Source of the DNA: Pseudaeromonas sp963677375
Lineage (GTDB): Bacteria; Pseudomonadota; Gammaproteobacteria; Enterobacterales; Aeromonadaceae
Assembly: GCA_963677375.2 (NCBI GenBank)
Contig: CAXXIF010000012.1
Coordinates: forward strand, 186,001 to 250,000
Direction: 5' to 3'
DNA: 64,000 bases
Position 1 is the first letter of the stretch; each line of letters opens with the position of its first letter. The translations under genes and the position numbers were made by a program. This document shows positions 53,219 through 62,086 of this stretch, piece after piece. The notes under the pieces were generated by a model. The model saw only the letters and a list, made by a program, of their open reading frames with translations, did no database searches and was not told the DNA's origin.

Positions 53219-53232
53219 GGGGTCAGCCGCCG

Positions 53233-54127
53233 TTAGAGTTCATCAAAAAGACTCAATCCGAGGATAGCCGAGAGCACCTGCTGGGTGACCTTCAAGGTGG
53301 TGAGTATCTCCTCGGAACGCACGGTAGTCTCGGAATAATCGGCCTCGGAAATCGATGAGCTGAGCTCTTGGCTGTAGAGCAAGGTTTCATTGTGTGCACC
53401 GGACAGTGTATCCAGCTGGTTGGAGCGGGCGCCGATACTGGCAATCGCCGAGCTGAGGCTGGAGCTGGCACTGTCGATGGTATCCAGCATACTGCTCGCC
53501 GTCGCGTTATCACCGCTGGACAAGGCCGACACCAGGCCACTCATATCGTCAAAAAAACTGCTCCCCACCACTGAAGAATACATTGGACAGATTGTCGGTA
53601 CTCGCGACCGTAATGCCATCACCCACACTAACTTCCCGCTGGTAATCATCGCCAGCATAGCTGTAGGTTCCCGTGGTTTCGTCATACGCCACAGGCGCCG
53701 TCGAACTCTGACTACCGGAGAAGAGGTAATTGCCACTGGCGTCGGTCTGGTTGCACAAGTCGACCATGGTATCCATCAATCCACTGATTTCAGTGGCGAT
53801 ATTCGCCAGATCCTCACTGTTATAAGTGCCGTTGGCCGCCTGTACCACCAGATCCCGAATCGACCCCATCACATCGGTCATCGAGGAGTACTGGGTCTCG
53901 GAGGCGCTGAGCTGGCTGCTGGCCGTGTCGATGTTATCGATATATTGCTCGAGCTCGGTCTGCTGCGAAGTCAGATTGCTAACCCGGGCATAGCCGATGG
54001 CATTGTCGGAGGGTTTATTGATCGACGAGCCCGTCGAGAGCTGTTCGGCGATGCTGTTATATTCAGAATATTGATTCTGCAGGCTTTTCAGCAATAACGC
54101 CGTAGTTTGAGAAGAGCTGACGCGCAT
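53233..54127 (-). pseudogene. flgL: Lateral hook-filament junction protein FlgL, frameshifted in a T7 run
   Basis: The N-terminal 192 residues (to a TGA at 53549) are clearly FlgL (flagellin-like D0/D1: AEQLSTGSSINKPSDNAIGYARV). The C-terminal part lies one frame over, with the FlgL/flagellin C-terminal helix region RSNQLDTLSGAHNE and ADYSETTVRSEEILTTLKV. The frames join at seven consecutive T (53551-53557 on the plus strand as A). Six T would read QFFDDMSG and give a full 297-residue FlgL. FlgL is essential for filament assembly, so as written the lateral filament would not form properly. Sequencing error or slipped-strand phase variation are both possible. Confidence 0.87.
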
Positions 54128-54137
54128 CGGGCCTCCC

Positions 54138-55442
54138 TTAGAACATATTCAGTACGGTATCGAACAACTCATCGGCCACAGTCAGCACCTTGGAGTTGGC
54201 CGAATAGATATTCTGGTAACTCACCAGATTCGCGGCCTCTTCATCCAGATTGACCCCGCTGATGGAAGAAAGACTGTCCTGCAGCGAACTCTGCAGCGAG
54301 GTACTGGTGGTTAACGCTGAAGAGGCTTGGCTGCTGATCAGACCCAACTTGGTGACCAGAGCCGTGTAGGTATCCTCCTGCTCCCCCTGCAGATCCAGCA
54401 TGCTCAGTAGATTGGTGTTGTCTCCGGTGCCTGCCGATGCCGAGCCCGCGAAGGCCAGATCGTCTCCGCTAAAGTCGTCGGTAATCGCCAGGGTGCTAGC
54501 CGCATCCGCACTGTCATAGCTGAACATCTCGGTACCGGCATTGCTGTCCAGATCATAACCGGCGGTTTGCAACTCATTGAATTCATCTGCAATGGTCGCC
54601 GCCAGCTCGTTCAAGGAGTCCTGGGTGGGTGCCAGCACCTCGTTGCTGAAGGCCAGCAAGCCACCCAGACTACCGGACATCTCTTCGTTGACCGAACTGG
54701 TCTGCTTGCCATAGGTCAGGGTCAAACCGGCGTCACTGGCGTAATCCAGGGTGCCGGATTTATTGCCACTCACCAGGGTCTGCCCCTGGGGAAGCGTGAT
54801 GCTGTAGGAACCGTTATCCTGGGCCACTATGCTGATATCGACCAAGGCGCTCAGACTGCTGATCGCCGCATCCCGGCTATCCGCCAGCGAGCTGGTATCA
54901 CCACCGGAACTTTGCAACACCACGATCTTGTCGTTCAGGGCCGCGACCTGGGAGGCCAGATCGTTGACCGTCGACAGTGTCGAACTGATCTGGCTGTCAA
55001 TCTGCCCCTGCAGATCATCCATGTAACCAGCTAGCGAGTTAACCGCATCACAGACCGCCTCGGCATCGGTGAGCACAGCGGTGCGCAAAGCGTCGTCATC
55101 CGGGGAACTGCTGGCGGCCTGCAGAGCCGAATTGAAGGTGGTCAAGCTGGTGGTAACATCCAGCGAGTCACTACTCATCAGCTCTTCCAGATAGGTCGCG
55201 TTCTCGCTATAGCTGGTGTTGTAGCCCACATCGGAGGTGGTACTCCAGCTCTGCTGGCTCAGATAGAAACTGGTCTGTCGATCCACACTGCTGACCGTAA
55301 CCCCGCCGCTGACCACGCTGGAAAGGCTGACGGTCTGCCGGCTATAACCATCGGTATCCGAGTTGGCGACGTTATTACTGATGGCATTCATCACCACCTG
55401 GGTAGACATCAGCCCCGAGGTGGCATTGGAAATCATGGTCAT
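54138..55442 (-). CDS. flgK: Lateral hook-associated protein FlgK
   Basis: This 434-residue protein starts with the rod/hook-type helix (SNATSGLMSTQVVMNAISNNVANSDTDGYSRQTV) and ends with the FlgK C-terminal helix (VNLDEEAANLVSYQNIYSANSKVL). It is the first hook-filament junction protein. It precedes flgL by 10 bases. The protein is shorter than polar FlgK proteins, as is usual for lateral systems. Confidence 0.93.
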   Translation of the reverse strand: MTMISNATSGLMSTQVVMNAISNNVANSDTDGYSRQTVSLSSVVSGGVTVSSVDRQTSFYLSQQSWSTTSDVGYNTSYSENATYLEELMSSDSLDVTTSLTTFNSALQAASSSPDDDALRTAVLTDAEAVCDAVNSLAGYMDDLQGQIDSQISSTLSTVNDLASQVAALNDKIVVLQSSGGDTSSLADSRDAAISSLSALVDISIVAQDNGSYSITLPQGQTLVSGNKSGTLDYASDAGLTLTYGKQTSSVNEEMSGSLGGLLAFSNEVLAPTQDSLNELAATIADEFNELQTAGYDLDSNAGTEMFSYDSADAASTLAITDDFSGDDLAFAGSASAGTGDNTNLLSMLDLQGEQEDTYTALVTKLGLISSQASSALTTSTSLQSSLQDSLSSISGVNLDEEAANLVSYQNIYSANSKVLTVADELFDTVLNMF

Positions 55443-55506
55443 GGCTGAAAACCCCTATGGCGGCATGGCATGCGATACAAAGACCTTATAGAGGTGAAGC
55501 GACCGC

Positions 55507-55860
55507 CTAGCCCGGACTCTTTAATGGATCGGGCTGCTTTGTCTCGTGCCCCCCCATCTGCTCGACGATCGTGGCCTGCAGCCCTGTGCTGTCCTGATTC
55601 GCCATCACCATGGCCAACTGACTGTCACACATCTCCTGATAAAAACGGACACTGTCACTGCTCAGTAGGCTGTCATCCCCGGCAATGGTTTCGGTCGCCT
55701 TGCGCATCTCACGTAGCACCTGTTGCAGAAACTGCACTTCAAACTGGTTAGCCACACTATCCAGTGCCGCGGTGGAATCCGGGTTGTGCTTGATGGCATT
55801 CAGCCCTTGTATATCCTGATAAAAACTCAGGTTCGTTGACTCATTTGCATCAATTTTCAT
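55507..55860 (-). CDS. flgJ: Lateral FlgJ, rod-binding domain only
   Basis: This 117-residue protein contains the FlgJ N-terminal rod-scaffold domain (ANQFEVQFLQQVLREMRKA, then RFYQEMCDSQLAMVMAN). The C-terminal muramidase domain present in E. coli FlgJ is missing. Lateral and some other flagellar systems use such a short FlgJ with a separate peptidoglycan hydrolase. It starts 2 bases after flgI. Confidence 0.87.
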   Translation of the reverse strand: MKIDANESTNLSFYQDIQGLNAIKHNPDSTAALDSVANQFEVQFLQQVLREMRKATETIAGDDSLLSSDSVRFYQEMCDSQLAMVMANQDSTGLQATIVEQMGGHETKQPDPLKSPG

Positions 55861-55862
55861 CG

Positions 55863-56981
55863 TCAGATCACCATCAATTCCGCATCCAGCGCCCCAGCCT
55901 CATGCAGCGCCTGCAAGATCGCCATCAGATCATCCGGATTCGCACCCAACGAGTTGATTGCCTTCACTATGACTTCCAGCGATGTCCCCTCCGGCCAGAT
56001 AAACATATTCTGTTGCGGGTGATTGACCTGGATGCTGCTGTTGGGCGTGACGGTGGTCTGACCCTGGGACAAGGCATTGGGCTGGCTGACATTCTGACTC
56101 TCGGTGATGCTGACGGTCAGGTTGCCATGGCTGACGGCAGCCTTGCTGACCCTGACATCCTGACCAATCACCACGGTGCCGGTGCGGCTGTTGAACACCA
56201 CCCGGGGGCGTTCGCGCCCCATATCCACATTGATGTCCTGCAGCAAAGCGAGAAAGGAGGTACGTTGGCTTTCATCTTGCGGCGCGCGCACCAGAATGCG
56301 CCCCGCCGAGACCGCCTTGGCCACAGGCCCCATCTGCTGGTTGATGGCCCGTGCTACATTGTTGGCGGTGCGAAAATTCGGACTCAACAGATTCAACACC
56401 ACCTCGGGTTTGTCCCCGAAAGTCATGGGGATCTCCCGCTCGACAATGCCGCCACTGGGAATGATGCCGCTGGTCGGCACGTTGATGGTCACCGAGGAGC
56501 CAGAGCCCCCTTCGGCCTTCAAACCGCCCACCACCACATTGCCCTGGGCCACGGCATAGACCTCACCATCAATCCCGCGCAAGGGCGTTAACAGCAAGGC
56601 CCCCCCGCGCAAACTTTTGGCATCCCCAATCGAAGAGATGGTGACATCCAGTTGCTGACCACGACCGGCAAACGCCGGTAACCGGGCCTGCACCGAAACG
56701 GCGGCCACGTTCTTCAGCTTCGGGTCCAGATTGTCCGGTAACTGCACGCCAAACTGCTTGAGCATATTGGTCATCGACTGGCTGGTGAACGCCACCTGAT
56801 TCCGATCCCCACTGCCCGATAAACCAACCACCAGTCCATACCCCACCAGCAAGTTATCCCGCACCCCCTGGACATCGGCAATATCCAGCAACGGCCGGGT
56901 ACGCACCGTCTGGGGCAGGTTGACCCTGGCCTGAACCGGTGCCAGCAACAGGGCCAGCGCAAAGTAGATAAGAGCTTTCAT
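55863..56981 (-). CDS. flgI: Lateral P-ring protein FlgI
   Basis: This 372-residue protein has a signal peptide (to about residue 18, APVQA) and FlgI signatures RPLLDIADVQGVRDNLLVGYGLVVGLSGSGD and SMTNMLKQFGVQLP. It forms the P-ring in the peptidoglycan around the rod. FlgA (62087) is its expected assembly chaperone. Confidence 0.95.
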   Translation of the reverse strand: MKALIYFALALLLAPVQARVNLPQTVRTRPLLDIADVQGVRDNLLVGYGLVVGLSGSGDRNQVAFTSQSMTNMLKQFGVQLPDNLDPKLKNVAAVSVQARLPAFAGRGQQLDVTISSIGDAKSLRGGALLLTPLRGIDGEVYAVAQGNVVVGGLKAEGGSGSSVTINVPTSGIIPSGGIVEREIPMTFGDKPEVVLNLLSPNFRTANNVARAINQQMGPVAKAVSAGRILVRAPQDESQRTSFLALLQDINVDMGRERPRVVFNSRTGTVVIGQDVRVSKAAVSHGNLTVSITESQNVSQPNALSQGQTTVTPNSSIQVNHPQQNMFIWPEGTSLEVIVKAINSLGANPDDLMAILQALHEAGALDAELMVI

Positions 56982-56989
56982 ATCGGTTC

Positions 56990-57649
56990 CTACAGGGGTG
57001 ATAAGGCACTATTGAAGAAAGTGCTGAGCCAGCCCGACTGGTTGGTATCCGCCAAGGCGCCACGCCCAGCATAGGTAATATGGGCATCGGCAATCCGCTG
57101 GGAGGAGATGCGGTTGGCCTGATCGATATCCTCGACCCGGACCGTGCCGTTGAGCCGGATATATTCATCCCCCTGATTGAGCCGTATCCACTTCTCGCCC
57201 CGGATCTGCAACACACCATTGCTCAGCACATTAGCCACAGTCACCGTAATGGCGCCGGACAAGCTGTTTTGCTGACTGGATGTTGCTGAACCATCAAAGT
57301 CCCGATCCGCCTCTAGGCTGGTCGCCCAACTGTTCTTCGACTTGCCGCCGATCGTGGGCGTCGGCAAATCCAGACTGCTGCTCTTACCCATCTTGGTCGC
57401 CGCCTTCTTGCTGGATTGGGTACTCTCTTCCAGAGTCACCGTCAGGATGTCACCAACCCGATAGGCTCTGCGGTCCTGAAACAGGGTAAACATGTAATCA
57501 CGGCGATAGAGGCTGCCATCCTCGGCCTTGGCCGTCGTTCCAAGCGGGGCTGTGGGGCGCCACTCGGCCTCGTCATCGGCAGGCGGAATCACCTGATACG
57601 TAGAACAGGCGGTCAGTACCAGGGTGAGCGTCAACAGGATGTGTCTCAT
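56990..57649 (-). CDS. flgH: Lateral L-ring lipoprotein FlgH
   Basis: This 219-residue lipoprotein has signal MRHILLTLTLVLTAC with lipobox LTAC (Cys15). It contains the L-ring segments RDYMFTLFQDRRAYRVGDILTVTLEE and RVEDIDQANRISSQRIADAHITYAG. It forms the L-ring in the outer membrane. It lies 8 bases before flgI. Confidence 0.95.
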   Translation of the reverse strand: MRHILLTLTLVLTACSTYQVIPPADDEAEWRPTAPLGTTAKAEDGSLYRRDYMFTLFQDRRAYRVGDILTVTLEESTQSSKKAATKMGKSSSLDLPTPTIGGKSKNSWATSLEADRDFDGSATSSQQNSLSGAITVTVANVLSNGVLQIRGEKWIRLNQGDEYIRLNGTVRVEDIDQANRISSQRIADAHITYAGRGALADTNQSGWLSTFFNSALSPL

Positions 57650-57662
57650 AGCCAGGTTCCGG

Positions 57663-58448
57663 TTACATATTCTGAGAGACGTATTGCAGCATCTCGTCCG
57701 ATGCGGATACGACCTTGGCGTTCATCTCGTAAGCCCGTTGGGTGGCAATCATATCCACCATCTCTTCCACCACGCTGACGTTGGAGTTCTCCAGAGCATA
57801 CTGTTTGAGTGCGCCGAAAGAGTCCTCACCTGGCACCCCCTCCACCGCATCCCCCGAGGCATCGGTCGCCTGATAGAGGTTGCCCCCATTGGCGACCAAC
57901 CCGGCCGGATTGACAAAATTGACGAGCGTGATCTGCCCCAACTCCTGGGCCTCGGACTGGCCACTGACAGTGGCGGTCACAGTGCCATCGGTGCCAATGC
58001 TGATGGCGGTAGTATTTTCCGGCACCGTGATCTGGGGTTGTAACGGCAAGCCCGAAGCATTGACCACCACGCTGTCGGAGTTGACCTGAAACTGGCCATC
58101 CCGGGTATAGGCGGTTTCGCCGTTAGGCAGTTCCACCTGAAAGAAACCCTGACCATTGATGGCGAGATCCAGTTGATTGCTGGTGGTCTCGTAATCGCCG
58201 GTAGTAAACACCTTCTGGGTGCCGACCACCCGCACCCCGTTCCCCAGCTGGATGCCGCTGGGTGATTCGTTCTGCTGATCCAGTTTCGCCCCCGGTTGTA
58301 CCTGCACCTGGTAGAACAGATCCTGAAAGGCGATCCGATCCTTCTTGAAGCCCGTGGTGTCCACGTTGGCCAGGTTGTTGGAAATCGTCGTCAGCTTGGC
58401 ATCCATTGCCGCCAGGCCGGTCTTGCTTACCCACAAGGCTGTTTGCAT
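57663..58448 (-). CDS. flgG: Lateral distal rod protein FlgG
   Basis: This 261-residue protein has the flagellar rod/hook N-terminal motif (TISNNLANVDTTGFKKDRIAFQDL), the FlgG middle (VVGTQKVFTTGDY, DLAINGQGFF) and the C-terminal helix EEMVDMIATQRAYEMNAKVV. It builds the distal rod. It lies 27 bases after flgF. Confidence 0.95.
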   Translation of the reverse strand: MQTALWVSKTGLAAMDAKLTTISNNLANVDTTGFKKDRIAFQDLFYQVQVQPGAKLDQQNESPSGIQLGNGVRVVGTQKVFTTGDYETTSNQLDLAINGQGFFQVELPNGETAYTRDGQFQVNSDSVVVNASGLPLQPQITVPENTTAISIGTDGTVTATVSGQSEAQELGQITLVNFVNPAGLVANGGNLYQATDASGDAVEGVPGEDSFGALKQYALENSNVSVVEEMVDMIATQRAYEMNAKVVSASDEMLQYVSQNM

Positions 58449-58475
58449 CTGTTCTTTATCCCGTTAGTGTCCGGC

Positions 58476-59204
58476 TCAGGCCGACATCATCTCGTTGCCC
58501 GATTTCGCCTGTTCATCGGCGCTTTGCATCAACTTGACCTGCAGCTCGAAATTACGCGTCATCTGTAGACTCTGGATCATCTCGTCCACGGCGTTGACGT
58601 TGGAATCTTCCAGATAGCCGCTGGCCAGGATGACGTTCTCATCGCTCTCTGCCACTTCGCCGCTGTCGAGCCGGAACAGACCATCGGTGCCCTTAACCAG
58701 CTGACTGGTGTCCGGGTTCACTAACTTGATCCGCCCCGCCTCAATCAGCGCACCTCCCCCCGGAGGTGTTACTGTGATGGTGCCATCGCTGCCGATATCC
58801 AGAGCCCGGTACTCGGGCAAGACCAGCTCGCCACCCTCACCCAGCACCGTGCGGCCATTCACCGTCAACCGCCCGTCCGACTCCACATTCATGTCGCCAG
58901 CCCGGGTATAGGCCTCATCCCCCTCGGCTGTTTGCACGGCCAGCCAACCGTTGCCGCGAATACCGACATCCAGCGTGCGCCCGGTATTGACCAAAGCAGC
59001 CGCAGTAAAATCGGTCCCTGGCGTCAGCTCACTGGCCAACACCCGGCTGTCAAAGCCATCGCCCTGCAGGGCGGCAGAGCTGACGCGTTCAAAGTCGGCA
59101 CGAAAACCCGTGGTATCGACGTTCGCCAGGTTATTGGCATGGATCTGTTGGGCCATGAGGGCATGCTGTGCCCCCGACATGGCGGTATAGATGACTTTTT
59201 CCAC
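58476..59204 (-). CDS. flgF: Lateral proximal rod protein FlgF
   Basis: This 242-residue rod protein starts MEKVIYTAMSGAQHALMAQQ with ANNLANVDTTGFRADFE and ends VDEMIQSLQMTRNFELQVKLMQ, the FlgF pattern. It lies 13 bases after flgE. Confidence 0.94.
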   Translation of the reverse strand: MEKVIYTAMSGAQHALMAQQIHANNLANVDTTGFRADFERVSSAALQGDGFDSRVLASELTPGTDFTAAALVNTGRTLDVGIRGNGWLAVQTAEGDEAYTRAGDMNVESDGRLTVNGRTVLGEGGELVLPEYRALDIGSDGTITVTPPGGGALIEAGRIKLVNPDTSQLVKGTDGLFRLDSGEVAESDENVILASGYLEDSNVNAVDEMIQSLQMTRNFELQVKLMQSADEQAKSGNEMMSA

Positions 59205-59217
59205 TGCTTATCCATTA

Positions 59218-60402
59218 TCAGAAGGTATTGAATAGAACGTCGGAGAGGTCACCCGCCGTGGAAAGCACCTTGGAGTTCGCCTGGTAGTTGCGCTGCAGCG
59301 CCATCAGGTCCACCAGCTCGGCGGTAATATCGACGTTTGAATCCTCATAGGAGCCTACGGTCAGAGAACCGGCCACACCGTCACCGGCCGTACTCAGCAC
59401 CGCATTGCCGGAATTCTTGGTGGCATACCAGATGCTGCCATCGCCCTGCTCCAAACCATCCACATTGACGAACGTGGCCAGCACTACCTGTCCCTGCAGC
59501 TGAGTCTCGCCATTGCTGTAGGTGGCATACAGATAGCCCTCATCATCGAAGTAGGTATTGGACAAGGTGCCTGCCGTATACCCATCGGCCTCATTGGTAG
59601 TGGTGGTGGAATCCATCGAATATTGAGTGAAGTCGCTGTAATCGATACTCAGGCTGACATCCTCGGCACCATCTGCCGCGAAGTTGAGGCTGATGGCAGC
59701 CGTCGGCGAATCGAGGGTTCCCGTCGAGTTAAAGGTCAGAGCCGTGGTATCCGTCAGTTGCCCCCCATCGACGCTGTAATAGGCCGACCAGCTGTTATCG
59801 CCGGTCTTGACATAGTACTGACTGAGGGTGTGCTCCGAGCCCAGCGAGTCATACAGGGTCGAGGTCGCGGAATAGTTGTAGGTACTGCTGTCGTCGATAT
59901 CGAAGCTACCGGTCATCGTCGTAGCCGAGGCGTTCAGATTCGCCACCAGATCCAGAGTGGTCGAGGCTTCCGCCGCCAGCGTGGTGGTAGTGATCTGCAG
60001 GTCAGTGACCTGTCCCTCTTCCAACTCGCCGTTGGCATTGACGGTATAGCCCTGCAAGTTCCAGCCATTGCTGGCCAAGACGTAGTTGTCAGAATCCACC
60101 GAAAAGTTGCCCGCCCGGCTATAGGCGGTCTCTTGCCCATCACTAATAACAAAGAAACCACTACCCGAGATCGCCAGATCCAAATCGCTTCCGGATTCGA
60201 CCAGGGAGCCATCGGTGGAGAAGCTCTGGGTCACAGTCGAGGATTCCACGCCGCCCGCCTGACCGCCACTGTAGATGGCTGAAAAGGCTGTCGATGACGA
60301 TTTGAAACCCGCCGTCGAGGCATTGGCAATATTGTTACTGACGGTATCCAGGGCATCACTGGTCGCCAGCAGGCCACTCATACCAATAGAGTACATAGAC
60401 AT
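59218..60402 (-). CDS. flgE: Lateral hook protein FlgE
   Basis: This 394-residue protein has the hook N-terminus (GMSGLLATSDALDTVSNNIANASTAGFKSSSTAF) and C-terminus (VDITAELVDLMALQRNYQANSKVLSTAGD) around variable Ser/Thr-rich domains. It polymerises into the hook, capped by FlgD. It lies 18 bases after flgD. Confidence 0.95.
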   Translation of the reverse strand: MSMYSIGMSGLLATSDALDTVSNNIANASTAGFKSSSTAFSAIYSGGQAGGVESSTVTQSFSTDGSLVESGSDLDLAISGSGFFVISDGQETAYSRAGNFSVDSDNYVLASNGWNLQGYTVNANGELEEGQVTDLQITTTTLAAEASTTLDLVANLNASATTMTGSFDIDDSSTYNYSATSTLYDSLGSEHTLSQYYVKTGDNSWSAYYSVDGGQLTDTTALTFNSTGTLDSPTAAISLNFAADGAEDVSLSIDYSDFTQYSMDSTTTTNEADGYTAGTLSNTYFDDEGYLYATYSNGETQLQGQVVLATFVNVDGLEQGDGSIWYATKNSGNAVLSTAGDGVAGSLTVGSYEDSNVDITAELVDLMALQRNYQANSKVLSTAGDLSDVLFNTF

Positions 60403-60420
60403 AATTCAAGATCCTTCGGG

Positions 60421-61071
60421 TTAAGTCTTGGAAACCGCAACCACATCGTCCAGAGCCACGGTACCCGCGCCAGAGACCTGCAACTGCACGCCATCGTCAT
60501 CCAACACCACCGACTCCACTTCGGAGTTGAGGTAGGTGGTTTCATTCGTCGTGGCGCCATCGCTGCTCGACACGGCGGTGACGGTATAAGTACCGGCGCT
60601 GAGGCCATCAAAGCTGAAGTTATAGCTGCCAGCGCTCGAGCTACTGCTGGTTTCCGTGTTGATCAGGGTGCCATCGGCGTCATACACACTGATGGTCAGG
60701 CTGTCGGCGGCGTTGTCGAGGGTCACTTGCCCGCTCAGGGAACCCTCGGCACTCAGGGTCGTGCTGCTGCTTTTCACCAATACGCTCTGACCCACCAGAT
60801 TGGTGCTCTGCAGCGCAGTCAGATCCTCCACCAGGCTGTTGGAGGTGGTCTGCAAGGAGCTGAGATCTTCCAACGATTGCACCATGCTCAGTTGCGAGAG
60901 CTGGCTGACATAGGTGCTGGAATCCACCGGGTCGGTCGGGTCCTGATTCTGGATTTGTGCCACCAGCAGATCGATAAATTCAATCTTCAAATCCGACGAG
61001 GTACTACTACTGCTGACGGTCTCATCCTCGCGGCTACTAGTACTACTACTCGATACTGCGGATATAGACAT
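60421..61071 (-). CDS. flgD: Lateral hook-cap protein FlgD
   Basis: This 216-residue protein has the FlgD N-terminal LLVAQIQNQDPTDPVDSSTYVSQLSQLSMVQSLE motif, then a tandem beta domain (FlgD Ig-like and Tudor-like). It caps the growing hook and is lost on completion. It has a Ser-rich N-terminal stretch. Confidence 0.93.
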   Translation of the reverse strand: MSISAVSSSSTSSREDETVSSSSTSSDLKIEFIDLLVAQIQNQDPTDPVDSSTYVSQLSQLSMVQSLEDLSSLQTTSNSLVEDLTALQSTNLVGQSVLVKSSSTTLSAEGSLSGQVTLDNAADSLTISVYDADGTLINTETSSSSSAGSYNFSFDGLSAGTYTVTAVSSSDGATTNETTYLNSEVESVVLDDDGVQLQVSGAGTVALDDVVAVSKT

Positions 61072-61082
61072 AACCGGACTCC

Positions 61083-61508
61083 TTAACTCTGTTCACCCAA
61101 GCCCAACAGCCCTTGCTGCATGGTGCCAATGCGTTTGAGCACTTCCACGCTGCTCTCGAAACTGCGGGACGCGCTCATCATGTCGGCCATCTCCTCCACC
61201 GTATTGATATTGGCGTAGTAGACATGTCCGTCGGCGTCAGCGAGGGGATTGCTCGGCTCATAGCGCTGCAACGGCTGGTCATTACTCGGCACCACATCGG
61301 CAATAGCCACGCTGGCAGCGCCCAGTTGCCCCAACTCCTGCACCTGCTGATAAACCGACTGGAACACAGGCCGCACGGCACGATAGGCTGCATCGGCACT
61401 GCCAGCGGCACTGTCCGCGTTGGCCAGATTGGAGGCCACGGTATCCAGGCGCACCGTCTGGGCACGCATGGAGCTGGCGGCTATGTCGTAAATACTGTCG
61501 AATGACAC
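61083..61508 (-). CDS. flgC: Lateral proximal rod protein FlgC
   Basis: This 141-residue protein begins with IAASSMRAQTVRLDTVASNLANADSA and ends with NTVEEMADMMSASRSFESSVEVLKRI, the FlgC pattern. It lies 3 bases from the flgB stop, so the two are tightly coupled. Confidence 0.94.
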   Translation of the reverse strand: MSFDSIYDIAASSMRAQTVRLDTVASNLANADSAAGSADAAYRAVRPVFQSVYQQVQELGQLGAASVAIADVVPSNDQPLQRYEPSNPLADADGHVYYANINTVEEMADMMSASRSFESSVEVLKRIGTMQQGLLGLGEQS

Positions 61509-61511
61509 GGA

Positions 61512-61880
61512 TTAGCTTCCTTCAATTGCGGTTGTCAGCCCTTTAATCGTCAGATTCAGGAAGGTCAGACTGGTATCAAAGGCCACCGAGTTGGCGGCAA
61601 ACTTGCTCTGTTCGACCTGTAACTCGACCGTATTGCCATCCTGGGAGGTCTGGTAGGGGATGCGATATAGCAGATCGCTGTCGCTGGCCGGACTGACCAT
61701 CTCGCCCTGACGCTGTTGACGGGCGATATCACCCATCACCACCTGGTAATCCAGATCTTGAGCCAGATAACCCGGGGTATCGACGTTGGCCAAATTGCTG
61801 GCAATCACCTGCGCCCGATCCAGCTTGGTCTGTAAGGCATAAGGGGAAACCCCCAGCGCATCATCCAGACTTATTCCCAT
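61512..61880 (-). CDS. flgB: Lateral proximal rod protein FlgB
   Basis: This 122-residue protein has QTKLDRAQVIASNLANVDTPGYLAQDLDYQ, the FlgB signature. The ATG at 61880 is chosen because GGAGG lies 6 bases upstream; a longer in-frame start at 62015 has an unrelated extension that would cover the sigma-54-like site. It is first in the operon flgBCDEFGHIJKL and the following unknown gene. Confidence 0.94.
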   Translation of the reverse strand: MGISLDDALGVSPYALQTKLDRAQVIASNLANVDTPGYLAQDLDYQVVMGDIARQQRQGEMVSPASDSDLLYRIPYQTSQDGNTVELQVEQSKFAANSVAFDTSLTFLNLTIKGLTTAIEGS

Positions 61881-61926
61881 TGCCGCCTCCAGTTGAGCTG
61901 AACATGACTCTCTGCCAGAATCGAGA

Positions 61927-61943
61927 TAACAAGAGTCGTGCCA
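61927..61943 (-). promoter_or_regulatory. Sigma-54-like promoter upstream of flgB
   Basis: On the minus strand TGGCACGACTCTTGTTA matches TGGCACG-N4-TTGCW except that the -12 element has GT for GC. It lies 47-63 bases upstream of the flgB start. Lateral middle genes in Aeromonas and Vibrio depend on sigma-54 with LafK. No LafK gene is in the window, as lafK normally lies beyond fliJ. Confidence 0.65.
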
Positions 61944-62086
61944 TCTATTTGAGGCGATAAAAATCAATAGCTTAAGCAAAGGCGCCCCCCCTGAGCGGCC
62001 CGAATGAGGAAGCACCTCTTCCGGATTGGCGCCGCCTATTCACCCTGAGCCTGCTGCTCTTTCCGCTATGGAGTCTGGCGACACCT

